Shown here in pieces: positions 23,163 to 33,732 of a DNA stretch of 64,000 bases. The notes beneath the pieces were generated by a model. The model saw nothing but the letters and a program-made list of their open reading frames with translations. It was not told the DNA's origin and did not search any database. The position numbers and the translations under genes are program-made. The DNA is from Odiellus spinosus. Taxonomy: Eukaryota; Arthropoda; Arachnida; Opiliones; Phalangiidae. How positions within the stretch are numbered: the first letter of the stretch is position 1; every line of letters begins with the position of its first letter. The stretch lies in contig OY987227.1 in assembly GCA_963920705.1 (NCBI GenBank), positions 6,807,143 through 6,871,142 of the forward strand, read 5' to 3'.

Positions 23163-23877
23163 AATTCTTTCCAAACCATAGCCAAGATGATGGTTCAAAA
23201 AATCTACAAGATTAACGATTTGTATTTGAAGAATTTTCGATAATTATTAATTAAACAATTGGAACTAATACGTTTAAAGTAAAAGTAGTTCTTAATTAGG
23301 CTTCGGGTAACTTAACAATAATAGAGCAATTAAATAGGTCCAGCTGATAATCACTAAATATAGGACAAGGCCAATAATACCCCCACCCTGGTATAATAAT
23401 TAAATTAATTTGGCTATTGAAGTATTGATATTTGCAGGGAGCCAATCCAAAAATTAAATACCTTATAGAAAATACGTATAGGATTATTTTCAAAAATAAT
23501 ACAAGATTATCTCGATATAATTTGTTTTTAGGAACGATTATTCGATAGTTGAAACTCGATTATTCGTTAATTCAAATAATCGTTTTCAAAAACTGAAACA
23601 TTATAATTTAAATTTGAAACTTAACTTTTTATTTCAACGGTAAAAAAAGGAGGTTCGAAGCTCAAACGCGAAATGACAAACCCATCGAAAATATCTAACA
23701 TCCAAGCGATATAGTTCAACCTTTTTACAATTTTCAACCATATTTTTTCTATCGGTGCGTGATTCGTGGAATTTTGATAAAATCATCTCACTCTCGTAGT
23801 CTCTTATATAAAAATAAATTAAAAATGTCTTATTCACTTTAACTTTTTGTCTTCTAATATAAATACTTTTTTTTTTA

Positions 23878-23976
23878 AACAAAAATCTTTATTTACGAGA
23901 CGTTTCGAGCCAAGGCTCATCTTCAGTCGATCAGTCTGGGCTCGAAATGTCTCGTAAATAAAGATTTTTGTTCAAA
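23878..23976. mobile_element. Hairpin with TTTACGAGACGTTTCGAGCC motif, possible Penelope-like relic
   Basis: AACAAAAATCTTTATTTACG pairs with CGTAAATAAAGATTTTTGTT across 99 bp. On the minus strand the loop reads CTGAAGATGAGCCTTGGCTC then GAAACGTCTCG, a motif often seen at ends of Penelope-like retroelements. Family assignment is weak. Confidence 0.35.
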
Positions 23977-24184
23977 ACCATGTTGTTTTTCTCTGTTGTA
24001 AAAATAAAACTTTAAATTCAACTATAAATACTTTTACTTAAATTCTTTATAAAAAACTATAAATAAAAATAATTTAATTTTAAATAGATTATTTAAACTG
24101 AAACGGAAACTTGAAATCTCTTTGGTAAGCGCAATAGCGGTGGTCACGTTAATACTGAAAAACCCGGAGGAAAAAAACCCATTA

Positions 24185-24973
24185 CAGTAAAACCTCGTTA
24201 TAATGAATTATCTCTTGTAAAGAAATTAATTCCGCGTTGCATCGTCCGCAAAGCCAAGGCTTAGCAGCTATAAAGAAATTACTAATATAACCAGGCCTGT
24301 ACGAGTCCAATTTTTAGGGTTTCGAGTCGAGTCTCGAGTCCAAACCAAACGACTTTTCGAGTCTCGAGTCCAATTTAAAGTTAGTGTCGAGTCTTCGAGT
24401 CCTTCAACTGGCTTAAAAACAATGTTTCGAGTCCTCCCTATAAATTCGTGTCCTAATCGAGTCCTCCCCCATGAATTCGACTTGAAATGACTTTTCAATA
24501 TACAAAAGATTTTGGCTTGTGGGGCTTAATCTTCAGTTTTACTTTTGGTCTCTTTCAATTGTGACGTCAAGCTTCTTACAACCAATAGCAACTTATATAG
24601 GCGCTTGAGCTGCCATTCACGTCCTTCTCGAGTCCCAAATTTTACTTTTCGAGTCTCGCGTTGAGACTCGATCAAGTACTCGACTCTTGGCGAGTACTCG
24701 CACAGGCCTGGATATAACAAAATTCGGTTTTAACGAAATTCAGAACAATTTACCGGACAAAAAACTTCTCTTAAATCTTTCGATTTTCCTTATTTCTCGT
24801 TACAATACTCCGAAGACAGAGCTAGGCCCAGGCCAAAGTTAGAATCATGGTTATTTTTGGTGCGACATATATTTCTAACATCACGAGGTAAGGTTTAAAA
24901 AATATAGACTTGGAAATTAGAGGAAACAGTTTCTTTTCCTCCTTTCAATTTCTTTATAACGAGGTTTTAACCG
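24185..24973. mobile_element. Tigger/pogo-like MITE whose right end reaches MFSD3
   Basis: Left end CAGTAAAACCTCGTTATAAT preceded by TA; right end on the other strand GGTTAAAACCTCGTTATAAA. The shared core AAAACCTCGTTATAA is typical of Tigger/pogo ends. Without the nested hAT-like insert the element is about 370 bp. The right TA is not preserved. The right terminal repeat overlaps the last codon and stop of MFSD3. Confidence 0.7.
24292..24710. mobile_element. hAT-like MITE, CAGGCCTGT ends, 8-bp target duplication
   Basis: 419 bp. Inverted ends CAGGCCTGTACGAGT and ACTCGCACAGGCCTG; flanks AATATAAC (24284-24291) and GATATAAC (24711-24718) agree at 7 of 8. The interior is dominated by CGAGTC/GACTCG repeats. 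It is nested in the Tigger-like element 24185-24973. Confidence 0.8.
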
Positions 24974-25271
24974 AGTTTTTTCGAGTCCGTAAGATTGTCC
25001 TCTTTCAAGGGAGGAATCAAGAAAACTGGCAAAGAAGCCAGAAGGGAAAGAGCGAAATAAACGCGGGGGAAGCCGTAAGCGTCCAATCCGGTACCGATAA
25101 ACGAGGCGAAGATCAGTTTACCAAACACCTCGATAGACGCCAATGTGGAATAGTGCGTGGCCTTGACGCTCTTCCGCTGCGCTTGAGAACACAAAAACAT
25201 CATAGAAAACGTCGCCGTCGAGATAATGCCACCCACGAAATGCAAAGACAACAACGTCAAGATGCTTGCGG
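24967..25271 (-). CDS. MFSD3: MFSD3 exon 5 (residues 316-416)
   Basis: Acceptor TTTTTTTAG at 25272-25280; encodes the last helices with FVGGIISTATF, CSQAQ, KATHYS and LLASLPVFLIPPL. The final residues KKLG and the TAA at 24967-24969 coincide with a transposon terminal repeat running leftwards. Confidence 0.9.
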
Positions 25272-27081
25272 CTAAAAAAAGAAAACTAGGTTTTCAAGAC
25301 TAAGTTTGTTATATTTACCAGAGTATATTTTTACATTAAAAGCAAAAACATGTTAGAAATTTAGAAAAATGGGGCTGAAACTAAACTAAATGAATGGCTT
25401 GGTGAAATTAAATCTTTAAATAATAAATATTAACCGTTATTTTTAAATCTCGAGAAGGTTTTAGGCTTTCACCAGTAAGATTTTCGATTCGGTTGATATC
25501 CCAAATTCCAAAATCTTACCCTTTAACCGTAAAAAAGATATATTTACCAGTTAAAATAGACGTTAATATGAAATTAGTGGTCAGCTGCCAAAGAAAAACC
25601 AAAATCCAAGCCACGCAGATTGGAAAAATTCTTATAATGCAACAAGTTTTCAGAATGTACGTTGTTTTTCTACACCGGATATTGAGGAATAACAAATGAC
25701 AATTATAGATCTTGATCGGTTAATAGTACTCGCTGTCTCTTACCCCGGGTCTCTCGAAAGAACTCCTCCCAAAGCGGATCCCAGAAGAGAAAACGTTTGT
25801 CCCACAACGTTATTCCAAAAGACGATCGAATCCTTACTAACGCGTTGATCCACCAAGAAAATAGGGAACGTCGATAAACAGCCAGATTCGCCTAGAATTG
25901 TGGAACAATTAAAAATTAAATTGGAAGAAGAAAAAGTACAAAATTCTTAGTCAATTGATTTGACTGATTTGGAAATGACTTGAGGAATTAAAATGAATTA
26001 ACACAGTAAAACCACGTTATAAGTTATAATGAAATTTTGGGGGGGGGGGGGGGGGAGAAAAACCATTTAGATCTTGCGGGCAAAGAATTGATCAAAGTTT
26101 GTCCGCTAAAGCTCGGCGTATATATTTTGATTTGGTTATAACAAAACAGGGGCAAAATTTTACGTTGTAAGATATATTTCACCATAAACAAAGTTCGTTA
26201 TAACTTTTTATTTTCATTTAAATCTACGTAATTTTTCTTCATAACGAAGTTTTATTCTAATGATTTGAGACTAAATCAATCTCAAATCAAAGTGATTTCA
26301 GTCTGATTTGGCCAATTTCTTACAACATTTGAAGGAGTTCTTACTTAATTTATAGGTTAAGACGAAAAAGACAATGGCTGTGGTCTCGGTTGTCAAAAAG
26401 CCGCTGAAATAATCTTTGGCGCGTAACGGTGGTCCCGAGGGACTGAGCGGGGAAAGAGCTTCTCCAGCTCTCTTGACGGTAGGATCCACTAACTCATAAA
26501 CCAAAGCTGCTCCGAAGTAAACGAAAGCTAAGCAGTAAAACAAGCCATCCAGACCGTATCTCGACTGAATCCAGAAGAGAAAACCTCCCCCAAATACGGC
26601 TCCTAATTTGTAACCGACCACTTGAGCAGTGTTCCCCGTCCCAACTTCATTGCGATTAAGCGTCGTCAAAGCTAGTGCGTCTGCCGATTAAATTAAAAAA
26701 TTATACATATCAGTTTTAGTTTCAATTGCGAGCTTACTTACCGACTGATATGTCTTGAATGGCAGTGAAAATGTTAAGCACAAAGAGGGAAATGGCCAAC
26801 CCCAGGAATCTTTCGGTTAAAAGTCCGGCCGTTAAAAGAGCCGTTATTCCCAGCGAATACAAACTAAATTTCAGCCAAACCGAATGTGTGTAAAACTTGT
26901 CTATTAGAGGAGCGAATAGGGCTTTGCAAAACCAGGGAATGAGCAACAGTTTCGACAATGATAACTGCGTGTAGTTAAGACCCTTATCACGCAGATATAG
27001 CGGGATTACCTTGTCTTGAAATCCGTAGGGTAAACCCTGAATGAAGTACAGGAACGTTAAAATGGCCAGTTTTAAACTCAT
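24967..27081 (-). CDS. MFSD3: MFSD3 / SLC33-like major facilitator transporter, five coding exons
   Basis: Exons on the minus strand are 27081-26742, 26680-26345, 25891-25744, 25669-25548 and 25271-24967. All have GT/AG borders and phases 1,1,2,1 and join into 416 residues (human MFSD3: about 412). MFSD3 is a multipass membrane protein related to the SLC33 acetyl-CoA transporter; its substrate is not settled. Conserved stretches: FIQGLPYG near the N-terminus, TAIQDISVDALALTTL (joined over intron 1), GTGNTAQVVGYKLGA, FVLTYKLSESG (joined over intron 2), GSALGG, FVGGIISTATF and KATHYSTLASIEVFGKL. About twelve hydrophobic segments are visible. The start is the first Met and matches the family start. 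The last residues, TDSKKLG, and the TAA stop lie against or inside a Tigger-like terminal repeat, so the C-terminus may not be ancestral. Identity rests on remembered family sequence. Confidence 0.92.
25548..25669 (-). CDS. MFSD3: MFSD3 exon 4 (residues 275-315)
   Basis: Inferred from phase and family alignment: acceptor GGTGTAG, then a 41-residue hydrophobic stretch KTTYILKTCCIIRIF...TSILT, donor GTAAAT. It fills exactly the missing segment between GGVLS and ASILTLLSLHFVGG and keeps the frame (122 nt, entering after two bases and leaving after one). Confidence 0.82.
25744..25891 (-). CDS. MFSD3: MFSD3 exon 3 (residues 226-274)
   Basis: Acceptor TTCTAG then GC; with the A of exon 2 this gives Ser226, and the frame continues ESGCLSTFPIFLVDQ...GSALGGVLSRDPG. 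Too short to appear as an open frame with its own Met, but it aligns with the LLLLDHGVS...GSSLGG part of human MFSD3. Donor GTAAGA. Confidence 0.88.
25892..26344 (-). other. MFSD3: MFSD3 intron 2 containing a Tigger-like MITE
   Basis: A 453-bp intron, the largest of this gene. Most of it is a MITE at about 26004-26258 that starts CAGTAAAACCACGTTATA and ends in the inverted match ATAACGAAGTTTTATTCTA. A 16-base G run lies at 26040-26055. Confidence 0.75.
26004..26258. mobile_element. Tigger/pogo-like MITE in MFSD3 intron 2
   Basis: Starts CAGTAAAACCACGTTATA and ends with the inverted match ATAACGAAGTTTTATT. Internally it repeats GTTATAAC-type text. Related to the 24185-24973 element. Confidence 0.6.
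26345..26680 (-). CDS. MFSD3: MFSD3 exon 2 (residues 114-225)
   Basis: Encodes DALALTTLNRNEVGTGNTAQ and the following helices to FVLTYKL. Acceptor CGGCAG; donor GTAAGA after one base of codon 226. The upstream intron is only 61 bp. Confidence 0.92.
26742..27081 (-). CDS. MFSD3: MFSD3 exon 1 (residues 1-113 plus one base)
   Basis: First hydrophobic segments with the QGLPYG motif and LIPWFCKALFAPLID, the loop that ends the second helix in this family. Donor GTAAGT follows a single G, which combines with AC of exon 2 to give the conserved Asp114 (ISVDALAL). Confidence 0.92.
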
Positions 27082-27376
27082 CTTCTCGTTTCACTCCGAA
27101 TGAAAAATGACCAAATTCAAGTTATTCAAATTCAACCAGTTACTTTTATGAATTTGAGTTAAGCCTCGGCCCAAAAAAAATTTGCTTTCAAAATAAATAC
27201 GAAGTTACGAAGTACGAACTGAGTAAATTTCGGGTTGTCTCGAATTATTGCTTAGTTTTAATAGAATTTTTCGTTCATTTTGTTTCGTTAAACAAATACA
27301 ATTTCGAGTACTTAAACGATAAACGAGTTAAAAACAAACGAATAAAATTAAGTGCGGCGTCGTACATCAACAAAGT

Positions 27377-27386
27377 CGCCATCTTG
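27377..27386 (-). promoter_or_regulatory. YY1-like motif upstream of MFSD3
   Basis: CGCCATCTTG on the plus strand reads CAAGATGGCG on the MFSD3 strand, the core that often sits just inside the transcription start of animal housekeeping genes. It is about 300 bp upstream of the MFSD3 ATG, so a 5' UTR of that length is possible. Based on the motif alone. Confidence 0.3.
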
Positions 27387-27705
27387 GTCAGTGCTGCCAG
27401 CCTCAAAGAAAAATATCCCCACGAAAAATAAATTCAATTTCCTGGGGTGATTATACAGCGACATCTACAATTATGAACGGGTTTAACTCTAACTAAAAAT
27501 ATTTTTTTACTTTCCTTTACTACTTACCTTGTAAACATACGAGAGACCAGTTCCAAATTAAAAAGGAAGCCAATTAACTCGATATTTATAATAACATGTA
27601 GTTGACATAGAGGTAGCTGCGCTCCATCTAGGAGATAACTATATCCCAATAATTTAATCTCGCGGACCATTTTTTCAAAAGTAAACGCGCTGATAGGCCT
27701 AAAGG

Positions 27706-27822
27706 TTCGTTTTCAAGGAAGATGTTTTTAGTCAGAAAAGTATCTTTTTCGTCGTATAGATTTATGGAAATTTACCTTAGTTACTTTTTTGCCTAAAAAC
27801 AATCTTCCTTGAAAACGGGACT
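27706..27822. mobile_element. Small hairpin MITE (GTTTTCAAGGAAGAT)
   Basis: GTTTTCAAGGAAGATGTTTT and AAAAACAATCTTCCTTGAAA pair across 117 bp in the upstream flank of MFSD3. Confidence 0.6.
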
Positions 27823-28863
27823 GAAAAGGACGAATGGTTACGAAAATTAATTAATACGAAACTAACTTTTAGTGAAATATGCATGTATACTTAAACCTTA
27901 TAAACTTTAACCTGAAAAAAAAAGTTGTCTAACTTCTTAGCTACGATTAAACTTCACCTAGATCAAAGGTGCAAGGCCTACAGTCTCAATTACCTTATTC
28001 CCGAAGTTAATTTTAACTCTTTAGAAAAGATAGTAGTTCCTCAACTTCCTCCCCATTTCCCAGAATGAAAGATGAAAAAGATAAGAAGCTGAGTGTTTCA
28101 GAAGATAGAGAAGAGTCTGAAAGACAGAGTCCGGCACGCGGTCGAGTATCCATTGTAAAACTTTTAATTAAAATTCTCTCCCTCTATCTGTTTTCGAGGA
28201 ATAGTTTCTCTGGCTCGCTCATTTTCGGCGAGTGGAAGAGGGGCGGAAAGGAGCTTTCTTTAAAACGTCTTAAATGATAAAGTTGCAGACGGGGAAACTA
28301 CCCCCCCCCCCGGTATATATATATTATAGGAGAGGTAATAACCCCCAGCTCCATAAATTTTAAAGAGGTTCTTCCCCTTCCACCACTCGAACATCGGAAC
28401 GTCTTTCTCTCCTTTTCACGGCGAGAGACCGAAACATTGGAAACACTGACTTTTCCCAAGCAAAACTCTCAACTGTATACGAGCTAGTGTTATGCCTAAA
28501 TTAGTTCGAAGTGCCCAAGATATGGAGTACCATAGTCAAACGGGAATAATAACAACGGGATGTGTAGGTTCTTGAACCATTAATAATCGTTAAAAGGACT
28601 GTTTTTCCTCCAGGGGAAAAAGCTAAATCCTATCTGCCTTAATAAAGGTCCCAATCCATGCCGGTCGCGTGTGTCGTCATCTCGCTCGCTCCGAGTCGCT
28701 CGTTTGATTAGAATTAAAATTTTTGAAATAAAACTAATTCCTACTCTAATATACAATCAAAATGAGTTTGTTTTTGTGGACGACGATGACTAAACCAAAA
28801 TATATTTGTTTGACTCTTTAGTCAAAAAACATCCCGTATTTATAATATATTGAGTCACTTCGA

Positions 28864-29220
28864 CTAATAAGTGATGTTAACACCGTCTGGTGTAATCTCT
28901 ATTTTAGGTTTTGGAGGCGGTTCGCGATGGGCATAAAAGCCAAAGTAGTTGGTTGAAAGAGCGCGCCTTATAAAGAGATAAGAGTTTTGGTCGAAGGGAC
29001 GGCGAGGGATCACGTACACTTGGCTTATTTCCGGCGCCGTACCGCGCGGCGAACAGATACGTTGTACTCGCCTCTTTACCTTTAAAGATCTCCTTAAATT
29101 ACTCATTCTCCAAAAAGATCTAGCTGTGCAGAAACACATAGCCAAGAGTGGGAAAGAGTTGTCGCGGCTTTTGAAAGCGAGAACGTGTAATCCCGAGCGA
29201 ATATAAAAGGACCACGGCAT
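28864..29220 (-). CDS. Unidentified small ORF, possibly a real last exon or 80-residue protein
   Basis: The open frame runs to TAG at 28864. I do not recognise the protein. From the internal Met at 29103 (MSNLRRSLKVKRR) it would be about 80 residues; a possible acceptor TTCTGCACAG lies just upstream. The last 65 codons are GC-rich at the third position (CGC, GTG, TAC, CCG), unlike the AT-rich surroundings, and resemble the composition of the DYRK2 and MFSD3 exons. The product is basic at its N-terminus and ends REPPPKPKIEITPDGVNITY. No signal peptide or membrane segment is clear. It could be the terminal exon of a gene whose other exons were not found, a short protein, or chance. Confidence 0.35.
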   Translation of the reverse strand: MPWSFYIRSGLHVLAFKSRDNSFPLLAMCFCTARSFWRMSNLRRSLKVKRRVQRICSPRGTAPEISQVYVIPRRPFDQNSYLFIRRALSTNYFGFYAHREPPPKPKIEITPDGVNITY

Positions 29221-30409
29221 TGCCCGGAACGACGGGTGTCCCCAAAAATTTGCATTTCATCTTCTTATTTCTACGGGTTACGGAGTTAAACGCCTCTTTT
29301 GAATCCGAATAAACCGCGTCATCGGTTTTACTGAACAATCAATTTGAGATCGTATAACTTACTCCGAAGCTAGGGGCGAGGAGAGAGTAAAATTCGCTCC
29401 CTCTCTAGAATAAACTCGAAAATTTGCCAATGTTAGCGTAAATTAATGATAGCCTGACTTTGCTTTCATATTCCAAAAGTTAAAGAGGTTTGTCGCGTCG
29501 CTCGCGTCAAAATTCTCCTGAGAATGAATATAACGCTGGCAGCGAGCGAATAAGCGTCGACCCGCAGTCCCTCGTTAGTCTATTTTGATACGTCCTTATT
29601 AATAATAATGATCGAAATACAATTAGATTATACCACGAATTGAAATTACGAAGTTTGTATAATTTCGAATTATAATTTCTAAGCCTAAAGTTTGCGCAAA
29701 TTTTCACAAATGATGGTTCGTTAATTTGGTCGCTAATTAGGCTTCTAGGTTACGGAAAATTTCCATAATATTTATTTCGATTAATCGCGCTATCAGAAGT
29801 CTATAATAAAATAATTTATCTATAGACGGTTGGTGATATCAAATACTAAGCAAAAGTTTTTATCTAAACTAAAATTCCCTGACATAATCTTTTAATTGAC
29901 GAATTGTAAATGGGTCCTGAAATTGTTCCTAGCTTTTCCGCACTCAAAATTTTGCCTTATTTTAACATTTCTTTGCGTTTTTTTTAAGGTAGTCCTTAGG
30001 TACTTTATCATCACTTCACCTATTTATAAAATTAAAAAAATAATAATAATAAAATGTAATAAACAATATATTATTCTTATTGTATTGCTGGTAGAACATT
30101 TATACAGGGGTTGTATTCAAAATACATTACTTTCTTTAACCCTAAATGTCGGCTTCTCCATTCGCACCAAAGCGCGGTGATTGAAACACTTCTACAGGCG
30201 TTACTATAAAATACATCGGAGAAAAATATTAAAAACCTTTTAAATTGATTTTGAATGATGTTGTCATTGTTTTTCCCCCAAGGTCATAGTATTAAAAGCT
30301 TTTATTCAAAATTTAATACGTGATTTGAAAAAAAAGCTTAAATTTAATGACGTTTATAGCCTGTGGGAAAACCTGATTAAGGTTTATGAAAGGCAGGTTT
30401 TTGTATGGA
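29221..30409. other. Intergenic, no gene seen
   Basis: AT-rich; short frames only. If the ORF at 28864-29220 is a last exon, its upstream exons should lie here, but none could be picked out. Confidence 0.5.
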
Positions 30410-30680
30410 TTCATTAGATCGTTTAAATAGGCTTATAATCCTTTGGTAAAAAATACTAATAAATATGAAAATAGAAATAAATTTAAAATTTACCCGGAAA
30501 ATAGGCTTAGCTGGATTCAAGGAGATCAGCTTAATTCTTCCCATTGAAGGGTCAGCGACCAATGGGCAAAGTTTCGTCGTTAAATTCTTCAATGAGAAGA
30601 ATTCAGGATCTTATTTATTTCTAGTTTAATATTTGTTTATAGGTTCTTTTACTGGTGGATTAGGCCTATTGTGCTAATTT
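30410..30680. mobile_element. TTAA-target foldback element, partial copy
   Basis: Contains GATCGTTTAAATAGGC, ACCCGGAAAATAGGCTTAGC, GGGTCAGCGACCAATGGG and TACTGGTGGATTAGGCCTAT. Both outer ends are eroded. Confidence 0.65.
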
Positions 30681-31416
30681 ATTATATGGCATATGATACT
30701 TGTGAAAAAACGATTATCGCGTCACTTTAATTTAATTTGAATAGAAAAAAACGCTTTCATTATTATTATAGCGATCTTTACTAAGATACAAAATGATCGG
30801 TAGGTTGTAGAACGAAATGACGCGTTTTAAACGAAACCTTTTCCATAAGAAGATTGAATTTTAGAAAAATTGCGGCCAAAGTCGCTTGATTTGTCTCGAT
30901 GGAATATATTTTTGGTGTAACGCTTTTTCCGCTGCCTTATCTACATAGTAAAATGGGCCAAATTTGTAAAATCGCGTGTTTGGAAGAGATTTTGAAAAGT
31001 TTTGGGAATAACAAATATATAAAATTATACCGACGTTCGCGAACAATATTCCGAAACTGTTTTTATTCCCTATGGCGTATAAAGTTAAGTATTCTTCCGC
31101 CCCCTTTTTTGTTAGTTAACAAATTCCTAGCGAACGTAAAAGTATAGCGAAAGCTATTAGGCGCTTGGGAAATACTTCGGGGAAAAAATGAAACGAGGTT
31201 TCCAAATTCGCTTTTCAACTTCAATCTGGAGAAAGGGCCGGAATAACAACAATAATATATTTCGAGGCTTTTCACATATTTTTTCAGCCGAAATGGAAAT
31301 CTTGAGGCTAGCGAAAGGCGGCGTTAGGACGGGTGGCGCGAATTACGACCCATCTCCAGCATTAAAGGGAGGGCCAAACCTTAAAACAATTGTTTTACGT
31401 CAAAATACGTCTCGAA

Positions 31417-31708
31417 AGCCGCGTTCATACTAGGCCTTGGAATGGATTTAAACCGTATCAAAACTTTTCGCTGGAGTCGTGTGAACGGAAACCGTCTTTT
31501 ATCGAATCGACTTGATTCGATTTATCGAAACTGCTTCGGGAACCAGTTTCGTACTGAATCGGTTTCAGCAACCGATAGATAAAGCCACGATAAATCGATT
31601 TATAAAGATAATGTGGGATCAGATGACGCTTAAAACGATTCCTGGAGATTTTAATATCGGTTTGATTTTACCGTTTCAAATCGATTAAATGCTAGTGTGA
31701 CCGGAGCT
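31417..31708. mobile_element. GCTACGTTCACACTAG-family MITE (long form)
   Basis: AGCCGCGTTCATACTAGG to GCTAGTGTGACCGGAGCT. It contains the GTGTGAACGG, GGGAACCAGTTTCGTAC and AAATCGATTTATAAAGATAA text that is also the beginning of the ORF at 5749. Confidence 0.75.
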
Positions 31709-31914
31709 AATCTACAGTTCTAAATCGGGAACTTATTAAATCGATTAATTATTAGAGTAATGGTAATTTACGGTTTAATTTAAAACATTTTGATAATTAA
31801 TAGTAAACATATTGCTATAGTTAAGAGGTCAAAGTTTAACGTTTCAAATCGTTTTCAAATCTACTTTTTAATAGTTATTCGCAATTGGAGTCGTTAAGGA
31901 CATATAGTTGTCAT

Positions 31915-32170
31915 TTTTCGCATTGATGGGTCAGCGACTAATGAGGAAAGGCCTGTCGTTAAGGCGAGATCTCCAAGAAACTTCCAATATTAACATTCGA
32001 TTGGTCGATGACCTTTAAAGCGAAGAAATTCAAGACCTCCATGAATCCAGCTTAGCCTATTTTCCCGGTAAATTTATATCTATAGTTTAATATTTGTTTT
32101 CAAAACATTTTACAAGCGGATTAGGCCTATTTAAACGATAAGGAATCTATAGATGTCATTCTCCCTTTAA
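31915..32170. mobile_element. TTAA-target foldback element, right two-thirds
   Basis: Begins in the core (CGCATTGATGGGTCAGCGAC) and runs to GTCATTCTCCCTTTAA. It directly follows the GCTACGTTCACACTAG MITE region. Confidence 0.65.
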
Positions 32171-32401
32171 CGAATAACGGCAACGCGTTTCATTGTATCG
32201 TACAGTCTCTCTTTAAACGCCACTTTTCCCTTCAGTCTCTCAGCATTCAGGCATAACCATCAGCCGACCAACGCCAGATATAAAGAGCCTTCCGTTACCC
32301 GTAGCGTATAAAATTTATTCCTTCTCCTATGTTGAGTTACAATACGCCGTAACTATACAAATATTGCAAAATTAACCTACTCATCTAAACATCTCTACAA
32401 C

Positions 32402-32446
32402 CATGGATTAAATATACGATTAATTATACGTATAATTAATCCATGC
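32402..32446. repeat. Palindrome CATGGATTAA…TTAATCCATG
   Basis: The central 24 bases (32418-32441) are a perfect palindrome around TATACGTATA, and the outer ATGGATTAA / TTAATCCAT continue it. The outer bases match the ends of the 16212 family, so it could be two fused ends. Confidence 0.6.
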
Positions 32447-33603
32447 TACAACGGACACCTATCTTCAAAATATGGCGTTCATAAGCGCTTTCCAACGGCA
32501 TAATTAAGAACTAACAAAACCCAAAATATAACATTTCGACATCATTGGAGGTCATATTCCATTTAATATAAGAAAAAATTAAGTTAAATAAATTTTTAAT
32601 TGGAAATATTCGTAATTTTTACAAATATTTAAAGATTTTTGAAAGATTTAATTTCAAAAAACTTTAAGCGAGGGTTATTGGGTGTGCCACCATTTTGAAA
32701 GATACGTCATAGAGGAAATAAGTCAACGAGGGACATATACGTACCATCTGGCCAATGGAAAACTCAGAATTTTCAAACATATTCCTTAAAACAATACTTG
32801 GAAATCGAAAGAAGTTTGGCGAAAAGTTTTTCTACTCTCGTTAAAAATGGGTGTAAGTTACTCTCTACGAATTATTATATATATATTTTTTTCCATCAGA
32901 GGTTTTCGTTTGTTTGTGTAGGATAAAAATAAAAGCAGGTTTCAAAGAGGGGGGCACGCCCGCCATTGTCCTAATATTAATCCCTCCGGAGAAAGAAAAC
33001 CTTCGCAATTTTTGGATCCAATTATTTACCATTTTTAGGAACGACGAGGCAGCTCGCTCGATTCCCGTTAGAAAATTATTCGAGCATAATAAGTACCATT
33101 GAGAGAAACCAGGAGAGACTCCAGATGACGTTAACTGCAACTGCAACCCGATTGAGGAACCTAAAAGGATAAAAACGAACCAATGTTTTCAAGAGCTATA
33201 GAGACTGTATAAGGCTCCGTTCAAACTATGCCTAGCGCACTTTGAAAGTGATTTCAAATTTATTTCTAGCGTCACGTTTAATTGAAGGCCATTGGGGTAC
33301 AAATATAATGATGAATTATCACGATAGATGGCGTGCCTACACCTCACTATCTCTCGCTCTCGTACCTATCCGTGTATTACACCCGTTGCTATGGAAAACG
33401 CGTTGAGTCTCGAAGCGCGAGAGAAGGGCTACCGCCTAGTTTGTCTCTCTAGTCATAGCTTAGCCAATCGGAATAGGATCAGAATGGGAACTACGATAGC
33501 GACATCTCTTAACAGATCGGCGCGTAAAGAGTGTACGAGCCTTTCCCCTGCAAGTTCCTCATCAATTTTGAATTCGTCTATTACACGGGAAGAGGAACGC
33601 TTT

Positions 33604-33732
33604 CCATCTTTGGTAAGAATAGAATACCAACAGGCAACACCAAGTGGAGCTGGGCGACAGCTGAGCTTCTGCCTAACTAGAGGCTTTGGGCACCTTCTGA
33701 AGTTGCCTGTTCACATTTCTTACCCAAGATGG
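33604..33732. mobile_element. Small MITE (CCATCTTTGGTAAGAA)
   Basis: 129 bp; ends CCATCTTTGGTAAGAA and TTCTTACCCAAGATGG, then AACAGGCAAC / GTTGCCTGTT. It runs through the middle of a 148-codon open frame, which argues against that frame being a gene. Confidence 0.65.

Larger units (their letters stand above)
20700..24184. other. Intergenic between DYRK2 and MFSD3
   Basis: Apart from the hairpins and duplication listed separately, nothing recognisable. The open frames at 22184-22468 on both strands overlap each other and have no family resemblance. Confidence 0.6.
27082..28863. other. MFSD3 upstream flank and intergenic DNA
   Basis: Contains the YY1-like motif and one small hairpin element. 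A 70-codon open frame at 28065 is charged at its start but shows no domain. Confidence 0.55.
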
